Assembly (NCBI GenBank): GCA_039815465.1
Contig: JBCBZG010000006.1
Location: 1-64,000 of the forward strand
Origin: Shimia_B sp039815465
GTDB taxonomy: Bacteria > Pseudomonadota > Alphaproteobacteria > Rhodobacterales > Rhodobacteraceae
Direction: 5' to 3'
Length of the DNA stretch: 64,000 nucleotides
Part shown: in pieces, positions 1 through 8,560 of the stretch
Position numbering within the stretch: the stretch's first letter is position 1
Layout: each line of letters opens with the position of its first letter
Made by a program: the position numbers and the translations under genes
Notes under the pieces: model-generated
What the model was told of the DNA's origin: nothing
Databases searched by the model: none
The model's input: the letters and a program-made list of their open reading frames with translations, nothing else

Positions 1-1050
1 CTCCGTAATCAAATCGTCCCCGTCGCCCGCATTCAGCACATAGCGGTCCGCCCCGTCGCCCCCGCGTAGGTGGTCATCGCCCGCCTCCCCGATCAGGGTG
101 TCATCGCCTGCGTGGCCAAAGATGACGTCGGCATTGGCGCCTGCGAGCATGTAGTCGTTGCCGCCATTGCCCTTAAGATAGTCCACCACAGAACGCCCGA
201 CGAGCAGGTCGTTTTCCGCCCCGCCAAAGGTTTCTTTTGTCATCTGGACCGTTTCACCGCCCGCCAAAATCAACTGTTCGACCACGTAGCGCCCGTTGGA
301 CGCGAAGTGGTTGAGCACCGTTACGCTGTCGCTCGCACCGGTCGACAACACCAAATGACCCTCCCACGTGCTGCCGTTCGACGTGCCGCGCGCGATGCTG
401 ATGTCCGTGAGCGCATCCACATCGCTCAAAAGCAGCTGGTCGGTGGACGTCAGGTCAGCCGTCCCGTCATACTCGATGATCGTGTCATGCTCATCGCCCG
501 AAAACACGACGTAGACATCTGCGCCCTGCCCGCCGACGAGCAGGTCGTCGCCCTCTTGACCCACCAGGATGTCGTTATCGGCATGGCCGCGCAGCGCGTC
601 ATCGTTCGCGCCCGCGACCAACACGTCATCGCCGCCATGGCCCTTGAGGAAATCGACAACGGAGCGCCCCACAAGCAGGTCATCGGTGGTGCCACCTGTG
701 GTGCCCGTGTGCATCCGTAGCTCATCGCCACCGCTAAAGCGCAACGTTTCCACCAAATGACGCCCGTGGGAGGCGAAGTGGTTCTTAACCTCGATCACGT
801 CGTCTTCGGCTGTCTCGATGTAAAGCGTCCCTTCCCAACTCGATCCCGCCTGGGGGCCCCGGTACAGGTCATAGATTTCGCTGATCCGCGCCACATCCAG
901 AAGCTCAATGACGTCACCTGCGCCGCCATCCTCTTCGATCCGGTCCATCCCGTGCCCGGCGTCAAAGACATAGGTGTCGGAGCCGAGCCCCCCCTCCATC
1001 ACCTCATCGAACGCCGATCCATAGATCTGGTTGTCCGCGCTGTCTCCAAG
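1..1050 (-). repeat. Tandem RTX modules of about 159 codons
   Basis: Within the RTX protein at least three successive modules share the order RTX repeats, acidic segment, WEG, HFASxGR, RxxGG. Two neighbouring modules both carry DLLVGRSVVD followed by LKG and GGxD motifs. The HFASHGR and HFASNGR landmarks are separated by roughly 476 bp. The array continues past the left window edge. Confidence 0.7.
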
Positions 1051-3060
1051 CAACGACAAAACGAGCGGAAGCTCAAACGCCTGCACAATGGACTCCGCCA
1101 CGGCATCCTGTGGCGCCCCGTAGCTTTCCCAGACAATAAAGAGATTGTTTTCGTCATCAATCGACACGACCGCTTCGTCAGAGAAAGAATTGCGTTCGAC
1201 GAGGTCGGGCAGGAACATGCTCTCACCAACAGGCTGCCCGTTTTCATCGAACCGTGTGACGACCACGAAACCTGTCGATCCGCCGTCCTCTTGACCAATT
1301 GCAAATCGCAGGCTCACGACAAAGCCGCCAAAAGGCGACGCCGCCACGTCGAAATCCGTAGAGTTTGCTGAGATGTTGCCCCCAAAATCTTTGGCGATCT
1401 CGGCAAGGCTTGGCACATCTGCCGGCGCAGGCGTGTTGGGCCCTATTAAGAAGTCCCCGGATATCAGTGACACTTCTGTGCCGTCTTGCTCCAACACAAC
1501 CGCGAACCCGGGGAAATCATCCCCGGAAGAGTAACCCACCACGACCAATCGCCCATCCGCCAGCAACTGCATTTCTTGTGCCGCAGGTCGGTCGAGGTTT
1601 GTTACCAGCGGTGTATTTTCGACAACAACGTCACCGGTTACTGGGTCAAGGACCTTAAAGAGCATGCCGGACGTGTCAGAGGTTGTCACGATCGCAAGGG
1701 TTCCATTTGGAAGCTCGACAACCTGCGTAGGGGTCGACGGGTTAATTTCGGTGTTTGCCGTGAATGATTTCTGAATGCCGCCCTGCTCATCGACGTCGAA
1801 TTGCAGCACAATAGCGCGCTCGTTCCCTTGAGCGTCCGTTTGCCGGATAAATTCAATCGCAAAGCCATCTTCCGTCGGCTCCACGCCGCGCAGGGAGGGG
1901 AAGAAGGCCTCACTCGCGTCGCTCAGGTCGAACACGCCGCCTGCCGGGGTCCCGTCTGCTGCGAATACGCGCCCCCAAATTCCGCCATTTCCCTGGCCGA
2001 AGGGCGCACTGGATTCCCACACCACAAGGATGCGCCCGTCGCTCAGCACGGTGACATTGCCATCGAAGTCATCAAGCCCGCTGCGCGGATCGACAACAGT
2101 TGGCGTGCCTACCGCGCCGGACGCGTCCACGATCTGTAGCATCATGCGCGTCTCGGTGGCGGTGTCTTCTTCATAAAGGACAGCCGCCCGCCCATTGCCG
2201 ATGGCCACGATCCAAGGGTCGTCATGGTCAAACTGCAAATCTGGGGTGTGCGCCAAAAACGCACTACCCGAGGGATCGAACACCGGACGCGGGCTCAGCC
2301 CGTCCGTGTCAGGAACGTCTGTTATGGAAACGGTCACGGTGGCCGTATCAGCCCCGCCCCTCCCGTCGCTGACGCCATAGACAATGCTATCGGTCCCAGA
2401 AAAGCCGTCGTCGGGCGTGTAAACCACTTGGCCGTCAGACGTGATCGACACAGTCCCGTTCGCAGGGCCAGTGACGACATCATAGGTGAGCGCGTCACCG
2501 TCAGGGTCGCGGGCAAACAGTGCAGCGTGGACCGGCTGGCCTTCAAAACCATCGATTGTAAAACCATTTGCGATGGGTGGTTCATTCACCTCGTTCACCA
2601 GCACATTGATGCGCGTCATGCTGGCATCGTTTTCAAAGGTCTCGGCGGTGTCTGCCACCGCGGTAACGCGCCCTTCGCTATCTCGGAAGCGGGCGCCGAC
2701 GCGTGTCGTTAGACTAGAAGGCGTGGTGACCCCGTCGCCATCAACCAGTTGAAAGACGACCTCCTCTTCATATCTCGGCGCGGTGCCTTCGATAATCGTG
2801 TCAGTCCTTGTTTGAACGAGGAACGTGGTTGTGACGAACTCCTCGCCATCCGGCAGTGCCACCGTTTGTGTCGGCACCACACCACCTATGAAATCATCGC
2901 CATCAAGCCAGTAGGGTATTATGGATGACAGGGTGATTTTGATGCTTGCATCACCTTCAAGATCACCGGTGCGCTGCAACACAATCGTGTGCTGGACTGA
3001 CTCCCCTTCATTGTAGGCGAACTTTGGATATGTAACTGATCTAAACGAAACGACGTCCAT
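1..3060 (-). CDS. Giant RTX-repeat secreted protein, C-terminus beyond window
   Basis: The minus-strand frame stays open from an ATG at 3060 to the left edge, so at least 1020 residues are present and the C-terminus is missing. An AGGAAA ribosome site lies just upstream of the start. In order I read: a Calx-beta-like segment (about residues 10-110, starting FAYNEGESVQ), a cadherin/VCBS-like Ig domain (about 190-290, with ARDPDGDALTYDV and YTPDDGFSGTDSIVYGVSDG), a beta-rich region with WxxSSxxxGxGGxxWGRVF-type propeller-like motifs (about 320-660), then haemolysin-type calcium-binding modules (GGLGSD, GGDD, GGQGAD, GGDGAD). Each RTX module is followed by a linker containing WEG and HFASxGR, as in haemolysin-related domains. 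There is no N-terminal signal peptide, as expected of a type I secretion substrate whose signal is C-terminal. No secretion ATPase or membrane-fusion gene is visible here. It may be an adhesin or an enzyme; the catalytic part, if any, is not identified. Confidence 0.85.
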   Translation of the reverse strand, partial: MDVVSFRSVTYPKFAYNEGESVQHTIVLQRTGDLEGDASIKITLSSIIPYWLDGDDFIGGVVPTQTVALPDGEEFVTTTFLVQTRTDTIIEGTAPRYEEEVVFQLVDGDGVTTPSSLTTRVGARFRDSEGRVTAVADTAETFENDASMTRINVLVNEVNEPPIANGFTIDGFEGQPVHAALFARDPDGDALTYDVVTGPANGTVSITSDGQVVYTPDDGFSGTDSIVYGVSDGRGGADTATVTVSITDVPDTDGLSPRPVFDPSGSAFLAHTPDLQFDHDDPWIVAIGNGRAAVLYEEDTATETRMMLQIVDASGAVGTPTVVDPRSGLDDFDGNVTVLSDGRILVVWESSAPFGQGNGGIWGRVFAADGTPAGGVFDLSDASEAFFPSLRGVEPTEDGFAIEFIRQTDAQGNERAIVLQFDVDEQGGIQKSFTANTEINPSTPTQVVELPNGTLAIVTTSDTSGMLFKVLDPVTGDVVVENTPLVTNLDRPAAQEMQLLADGRLVVVGYSSGDDFPGFAVVLEQDGTEVSLISGDFLIGPNTPAPADVPSLAEIAKDFGGNISANSTDFDVAASPFGGFVVSLRFAIGQEDGGSTGFVVVTRFDENGQPVGESMFLPDLVERNSFSDEAVVSIDDENNLFIVWESYGAPQDAVAESIVQAFELPLVLSLLGDSADNQIYGSAFDEVMEGGLGSDTYVFDAGHGMDRIEEDGGAGDVIELLDVARISEIYDLYRGPQAGSSWEGTLYIETAEDDVIEVKNHFASHGRHLVETLRFSGGDELRMHTGTTGGTTDDLLVGRSVVDFLKGHGGDDVLVAGANDDALRGHADNDILVGQEGDDLLVGGQGADVYVVFSGDEHDTIIEYDGTADLTSTDQLLLSDVDALTDISIARGTSNGSTWEGHLVLSTGASDSVTVLNHFASNGRYVVEQLILAGGETVQMTKETFGGAENDLLVGRSVVDYLKGNGGNDYMLAGANADVIFGHAGDDTLIGEAGDDHLRGGDGADRYVLNAGDGDDLITE

Positions 3061-3557
3061 CTGTGTTTCCTGTAACGCAAAGCGGTGCAATCGGTTTTGG
3101 AGAGCCCGCGCGAAAACGGGCCAAATATCACTTCCATATTGGGTATCGCGTCAGCCTTGAGAGTCAAGAACAGCAGCCAGTGGAAATCAGTCCCCGGCGT
3201 TCCGCCCTTTGGCGGCTTCTATTCTGACGTCACCTGCAAATGGATTGGCGTTCTTTACAAATCTTTGTGGGACCAGCGCTTGCTCTCACCATGGTGCGGA
3301 ACCACTGTGCAAGTGGCCTAGAATAGAACGCCTCTTGCGATAAGGTGCACATCTTGAGTCGCACTGAAGTAGTAGTTGTCTGGAAGGTGTCCGCGAAAAG
3401 GCTGCGAAAGCAGCCCACGATACAAGCGACCAGAATTGCAAAGAGGTCGTCGAATTAAGACGCTTTTAGAGGCGGAATTGATCTCCAAATCTCTGACGTT
3501 CCGCTAAATTGCGGCGCGTTTAGGAGAGGCACCGAACGCACCGTTGGAATTCAACCT
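3061..3557. other. Non-coding spacer between helicase and RTX genes
   Basis: About 500 bp with no convincing gene on either strand; the short open frames here lack ribosome sites and family resemblance. It must hold the end of the helicase transcript and the promoter of the RTX gene, but I cannot point to a clear terminator hairpin or promoter. It is more AT-rich than its flanks. Confidence 0.5.
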
Positions 3558-5609
3558 CTAGCCTTTTCGTGTCGGCTTGCGAAAGGGACGCGCATCCCCG
3601 CCCTTGTTTTGCGTGGATTTCGCCCGCGGGGGCTTTGCGCCAGTGCCCTTAGTTCCCTTCCCGGATGCCCTCGCGCGCAATGGCTTGGACGGGTCGGGCG
3701 CATCGGCGTCCCGCGTTTTTGCCTTTTTGGGTTTCTTACCTGCCCACGGCTTTGCCTTGTCTCCATCCCGACCCGACGGCTTTTTCGGCGCCGTCCCCCC
3801 TGCCCCGCGCTTGTCCGGCGACTTGGGCGCAGGTTTTTCCTTGCGGCGTGGTTTTTCGGCGGTCGCCTCGGCGCCCTCTTTAACCCGCTTAGGCTTTGGC
3901 GCAGGTTTGGCGCCTGGCTCTGGCGCTGCGGGACGATCCTGACCGGCGCTGCGCGGTTTGTGGGGCGTGTGCGGCGCGGCAGGTGGCCCTTTGGGCGATG
4001 CATCAAAATCCGGCGACTCTGCCAGCTCCGTTAAGGTCGCGCCATGCTCAACGGCGAGCCCCTCGCCCAACTCGCGTTTCATTGCGGGGACGGCGTCGCT
4101 TGCAATCTCCACAAAGGTTTCTTGGTACTGGACCCGGATGGCTCCGATGGCGTCCTTGCGAATGCCCGCGTTGCGGCACAGCATCGGCAGCAACCAGCGC
4201 GGCTCCGCCCGGTGTTTGCGCCCCAAGGACAGCGAAAACCAGGTGCTGGGTCCAAAAGCCGACCGATCAGGCGCCACGCGCCGACCCGCGTCCGGCGCAG
4301 TTTCCAAGACTTCCGGGGCGGAGTTCGATTGCCGATAAAGCCGCAGATACGCCGTCGCAACCTGTTCCGGCGTCGTTTCCGCCAGCAGCCGCTCTGCAAA
4401 AGCCGCCTCCTCAGCGCTCATGGGGTCGCTCAGGGTCGCACCGGCAATGATGCGTCGCTCCTCTTGGGCCAGAACCGCCTCGGCCGAAGGCGGCACGCCC
4501 CAGTCTGCTTGCAGCTTTGCGCCCTTAAGCAGCCTTTGCGCCTTGGACCGGAACCGTCCCGGCACAATCAGTATGGCCTGCCCCTTTCGCCCCGCACGCC
4601 CGGTCCGCCCAGAACGGTGCTGCAAGGTCTCAGAATTCGACGGCAAATCCGCGTGGATCACGAGCTCCAACCCAGGAAGGTCGATCCCCCGCGCGGCAAC
4701 GTCGGTCGCCACGCACACGTTCGCGCGTTTGTCCCGAAGCGCCTGCATGGCGTTGGTTCGTTCCGCCTGGCTCAGGTCACCCGATAGCGACACGACAGAA
4801 AACCCGCGGTTCGACAGCTTTGCCGTCAGCCGCGCGACCATGGACCGGGTATTCGCAAACACAATCGCGGTTTGAGGGTCGTGATAGCGCAGCAGGTTGA
4901 CGATCGACTTCTCAATGTCTGACGGCGCCACCGTCAATGCGCTATACGCGATGTCCAGGTGCTGCCCCTCGGCATTCCCGACCTTAAGCCGCTCGGCGTC
5001 ATCCTTTTGGTAGGTCTGCGCGAGCTTCACGATCCCTTTTGGAACCGTGGCCGAAAACATCAGGGTCCGCCGGTCCTTGGGCGTCTGATCGAGAATGAAC
5101 TCAAGATCTTCGGCAAAGCCCATGTCGAGCATCTCGTCGGCCTCGTCCAACACAACCGCACGCAAGTCGCTGAGATCAATGGCCCCGCGCGCGCTGTGGT
5201 CCCGCAATCGACCCGGCGTCGCCACCACGATATGGGCGCCCCGTTCGAGCGCCCGCCGCTCCGTGCGGATATCAAGCCCGCCAACTGCCGAAGCGGTCAC
5301 GATGCCTGCCTGGGCGAAAAGCCAATCGAACTCCCGCCGAACCTGCATGGCAAGCTCACGGGTGGGCGCGATCACCACAGCCAACGGCGCCGCGGGCCGC
5401 CCAAACTTGCCCTGGTCATCCAACACTTCCTGCGCGATGGCCACGCCAAAGCCCACGGTCTTGCCCGATCCGGTTTGAGCGGAGACCAGCAAGTCCTTCC
5501 CCTTCAACGCATCGCCCAAAACCGCCGTCTGAACGGGGGTAAGCTCACTGTACCCGCGGTCGAGGAGCGCCGCCGACAGCGTCTGCGGAAGCTGCGAAAT
5601 GTCTTGCAT
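3558..5609 (-). CDS. DEAD-box ATP-dependent RNA helicase (DbpA/DeaD-like)
   Basis: Cytoplasmic RNA helicase that would remodel rRNA or mRNA structures using ATP. The two RecA-like domains are complete: Q-motif region around residues 19-27, Walker A AQTGSGKT (44-51), PTRELA (82-87), TPGR (131-134), DEAD (155-158), SAT (186-188) and a C-terminal HRSGRTGRAGR box near residue 335. Residues about 470-545 resemble the DbpA RNA-binding (RRM-like) domain. They are followed by a roughly 130-residue low-complexity tail rich in Lys, Pro, Ala and Arg, as in many roseobacter homologues. At 683 aa it is longer than E. coli DbpA, mainly because of this tail. It is monocistronic, with long spacers on both sides. 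Cold-shock or ribosome-assembly roles are inferred from the family only. Confidence 0.93.
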   Translation of the reverse strand: MQDISQLPQTLSAALLDRGYSELTPVQTAVLGDALKGKDLLVSAQTGSGKTVGFGVAIAQEVLDDQGKFGRPAAPLAVVIAPTRELAMQVRREFDWLFAQAGIVTASAVGGLDIRTERRALERGAHIVVATPGRLRDHSARGAIDLSDLRAVVLDEADEMLDMGFAEDLEFILDQTPKDRRTLMFSATVPKGIVKLAQTYQKDDAERLKVGNAEGQHLDIAYSALTVAPSDIEKSIVNLLRYHDPQTAIVFANTRSMVARLTAKLSNRGFSVVSLSGDLSQAERTNAMQALRDKRANVCVATDVAARGIDLPGLELVIHADLPSNSETLQHRSGRTGRAGRKGQAILIVPGRFRSKAQRLLKGAKLQADWGVPPSAEAVLAQEERRIIAGATLSDPMSAEEAAFAERLLAETTPEQVATAYLRLYRQSNSAPEVLETAPDAGRRVAPDRSAFGPSTWFSLSLGRKHRAEPRWLLPMLCRNAGIRKDAIGAIRVQYQETFVEIASDAVPAMKRELGEGLAVEHGATLTELAESPDFDASPKGPPAAPHTPHKPRSAGQDRPAAPEPGAKPAPKPKRVKEGAEATAEKPRRKEKPAPKSPDKRGAGGTAPKKPSGRDGDKAKPWAGKKPKKAKTRDADAPDPSKPLRARASGKGTKGTGAKPPRAKSTQNKGGDARPFRKPTRKG

Positions 5610-6038
5610 GGATCACCAATAGCCGAGGAAGAGCTTGCCGTTAGTGGCAACTGGGCCGGATGTATAGACTGTTTGGGTGAAACTTTAGGACCACGGACAC
5701 TTAGCCGCCGGGCCATCGGCACATCCGGGCATCTATTCGGTCTGACACTGGTCCAGGCATTGCGCAGGCCGTACTGAACCGGATCACGGCCTTTGGCGCT
5801 AAGACATGCAAATAGAACGAGAGTTAGGACCCTTGGATTTTTGCAACTTGGCAAGGTTCACGGCTCGATACATTAACGGTGCCATGTGGATTTGAGCGCG
5901 ACTTTCCGAAACCTCGTCGCAAGCCGCACATTGATGCTTTGGCGTGTGTCGAATGGTATTATCCGCAACAACCACAGTGACTGACCGGAGGCGATACGCA
6001 GTAGCCTCTCAAGACTCAAACAACACGTTCCAAAGGCG
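5610..6038. other. Spacer between PhoD-like gene and helicase
   Basis: About 430 bp without a supportable gene. Short frames on either strand show no recognisable protein. It presumably holds the helicase promoter and the end of the PhoD-like transcript, but no clear hairpin or promoter elements were found. Confidence 0.45.
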
Positions 6039-8396
6039 TTATGCGACCGGGACGTCGCCTGGTCCGATCTCAACCTCGGTGCTGATCTTGACCACATCGC
6101 TTTGCCCTGGCCGGTGACCCGGGGCAACCAGCAGATCTTGCACGGCGACCTTCTGACCTTGCCGATCCTCAACTCTCAATGCACCAGCCTGCGGCAACCC
6201 GCAAATCACGCGGCCCATGCGGAAAAGATCGGCCTTTTGAGAAGCTTTGAGCATCTGTAGCGATGCGGTTTCATCCCAATGCTGACGGTTGGTTTGCGCC
6301 GTAGCGGCCTCACTTATAAGTGTACGGATTGCCTGGTCCGCAGGCTCCAGTTCATCTTCCACGGGGTCGACGGTGTAACTAAAGGATGGAGGTTCGGTCA
6401 GCCCATAGGCGCGGGCCACCTCCGCCGGAAACACGGCAGGCTCTTCGGTTGCGCGGCGCAGCATGCGGCCAAGCATGATGTCGATCACATCGTCCCAAGG
6501 CAATTCGACCGGGTCGCCCCCTGGGCCGGGCTGTGGCGGTCTTATAAAGCGCTGTCGCTCTGCGGCTGTTAGGCTATCATAGCCGTAGAACTCCCGCGGG
6601 CGGATCAGCGTCAGGTCGGTCATAAAATCCGCCAGAGTGTGGATGGCCATCGTCTTGATTTCGGCATTCTTGGACGCACTGGCCGTGAACTGTGCGGCGC
6701 GCACTTGTGTGTTCCCGACCGCATAGGTCATCTGCCGGGTAAACCCGTAGTGAACATCCCCCGACAAGGCGATCACAGCCTCATATTCAGCCAGACGGGC
6801 GATGAACGTCTCATAGCCCTTTCCGTAAGCTGTCCATGGCTCGACATCGAGCGCGGACCGCCCACCGGGCAACAGGTTCGCAGCGGGCTGGGCAAAATGT
6901 TCCAAAAGGTTAACGCCCAGGAATGGCGCTGGCAGCGACAGGATTAACGGGCGCGCGGCCTCTGCGGCATCCGCAGGCGAGGGAAGCATAGCCTCAAGCG
7001 CCGCAGGCGCGATGCGCCCGATGGCGTCATCAGGCCCCGGAAAAGCACGGGCCGTGCGCGGATCAAGCGCAACAAGAGACGCGGGCCACCCCTCAGCCGC
7101 GCCGAGGCGGTAGTCAAACCGGATCGCCTGAGACCCATCCATCGTCCGCAACGGATTGACCGGGTCTGGCGCTGGAAACTGCGCCCCGGTTGGCGGCAAG
7201 GCCAGCGCGTCATCAAGGCCGGTGCTGACCCCCTGCGACAGCCCAGCCATAACGGTGTTCTCTGGCGTTCCGGGCTGCGCAAAACGATCGGGGACATTGC
7301 CCCAATGCTGAAACGCAGCATAGGCGGCGAGCCCGTTTCGGATCACCTGTCGCCCGACCGGGTTTTCGTAGATTGTGGATATCCAAGCATAATCGAGGTT
7401 CCAGTCGTCGGTGACCTCGTGATCATCGAACATCAGGAAATTCGCTGTGTTCGCAAGCACGCGCCGGACGGCGGGCAGGGTTTCGCGAAATAGCTCAAGT
7501 GCAGCGACACTGCCGTTCCACTGCGCCTCGGCGGCCTCGGCCTCCTCGGCGGTGTCGGTGGTGATGCCCGACCCAGCGAACGCCGGAAACGACGCCGGCC
7601 ACAGCGCATCGGACCAGGCCAGCAGATACATCGCGGCGAACTCACCGAACCGCCACAGATGGTCATGAGCCACAGCCCCTGCCGTCAGCCCGAACTCCGC
7701 TGAAAACTCGGTGCGCTGGTTGAGGGGCGGCAGGCCCGCCGGGTTGTCGCCGAACACGTGAAACTCTGGCTCGTCCCCTCCGACCAGGTCATTTGCGATC
7801 TCGACAACGCGGGTCATGAGCGCGGAGGCCACATCATCGGCATAAATCTGGTCACCGGTATGCATGATAATGTGCAGCCGCTCCCCGCCCGAGCCATCGG
7901 GGTCTGCCTGGAGTGACGCATCAAACAGGGCTAGCGCATCCCGGCATCCGACCTCAGCACTGCTGCCGCCGTGGGGCTTTCGGCAGGACACCTGGCCAAA
8001 TCGCAGATCCTCCACACGCGCTGGTGGCGCAACAAAGCCGGGCCGGGTCTCGATCCCGGGCCCAAGGTCGGCCCAGAACGCAGCCATGTTGAACGCCGGA
8101 TCACCGGTCGGCCACTGACCGTTCTGCGGCTCGATGATATAGGAATACTGCGCGCCCGCCTGAAAGCTGTCCCCGCCCGGCACCTTGAACGTAAACATAT
8201 GCGCCCAAAGCCGCGCGCCTAGCTGAAACGACACTGGTGGCGCACGCCAGTCAGCCTGAGCGCCCGGGCCTGTCACAACCAACTCCGCAGGCAGGGGGCC
8301 CGCCGTCGCACACCACACGGAAACCTCTGACAACGTGAGCCGCCGCACCATCGGACCGGCAAGAAGCGGAGGGAGGTTAGCGGGATCAATAGGCAT
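6039..8396 (-). CDS. PhoD-like metallophosphoesterase
   Basis: Likely a phosphodiesterase or phosphatase of the PhoD fold with a metal centre. Motifs visible from the chosen start: HTGDQIYADD (about 179-188), MFDDHEVTDDW (322-332) and SGDVHYGF (545-552), which give the Asp, Asn/His and His ligands of the family. I chose ATG 8396 (MPIDPANLPP) rather than an upstream ATG because AGGAG sits 7 nt before it; this gives 785 aa, longer than typical PhoD (about 520 aa). No Tat or Sec signal is visible, so it is probably cytoplasmic, unlike classical secreted PhoD. It is transcribed divergently from the adjacent cluster of giant proteins with about 165 bp between starts, suggesting a functional link. 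The substrate is unknown. Confidence 0.8.
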   Translation of the reverse strand: MPIDPANLPPLLAGPMVRRLTLSEVSVWCATAGPLPAELVVTGPGAQADWRAPPVSFQLGARLWAHMFTFKVPGGDSFQAGAQYSYIIEPQNGQWPTGDPAFNMAAFWADLGPGIETRPGFVAPPARVEDLRFGQVSCRKPHGGSSAEVGCRDALALFDASLQADPDGSGGERLHIIMHTGDQIYADDVASALMTRVVEIANDLVGGDEPEFHVFGDNPAGLPPLNQRTEFSAEFGLTAGAVAHDHLWRFGEFAAMYLLAWSDALWPASFPAFAGSGITTDTAEEAEAAEAQWNGSVAALELFRETLPAVRRVLANTANFLMFDDHEVTDDWNLDYAWISTIYENPVGRQVIRNGLAAYAAFQHWGNVPDRFAQPGTPENTVMAGLSQGVSTGLDDALALPPTGAQFPAPDPVNPLRTMDGSQAIRFDYRLGAAEGWPASLVALDPRTARAFPGPDDAIGRIAPAALEAMLPSPADAAEAARPLILSLPAPFLGVNLLEHFAQPAANLLPGGRSALDVEPWTAYGKGYETFIARLAEYEAVIALSGDVHYGFTRQMTYAVGNTQVRAAQFTASASKNAEIKTMAIHTLADFMTDLTLIRPREFYGYDSLTAAERQRFIRPPQPGPGGDPVELPWDDVIDIMLGRMLRRATEEPAVFPAEVARAYGLTEPPSFSYTVDPVEDELEPADQAIRTLISEAATAQTNRQHWDETASLQMLKASQKADLFRMGRVICGLPQAGALRVEDRQGQKVAVQDLLVAPGHRPGQSDVVKISTEVEIGPGDVPVA

Positions 8397-8560
8397 AGGA
8401 ACGCTCCTGAATCGGCTAATCAAATACGCAATGATGCTAGAGCCGATCTGATTTGGAAACAATCTTGCTTGAAACGGGAAACTGTGAAAGCTTTCGTTAA
8501 CATTCTTCTTTCTGGCGCCGCCAGTCGCCTTTGAACCAATTTTGCCCGGGGCCGCTGCTT

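Noticed and set aside
70..720. Plus-strand frame over the RTX region
   Set aside because: Antisense reading of the RTX repeats; the true frame is on the minus strand and stays open from 3060 to the window edge.
5873..6172. Possible small gene at the 3' end of the PhoD-like gene
   Set aside because: The frame runs mostly out of the PhoD coding sequence, has no ribosome site and no recognisable protein.
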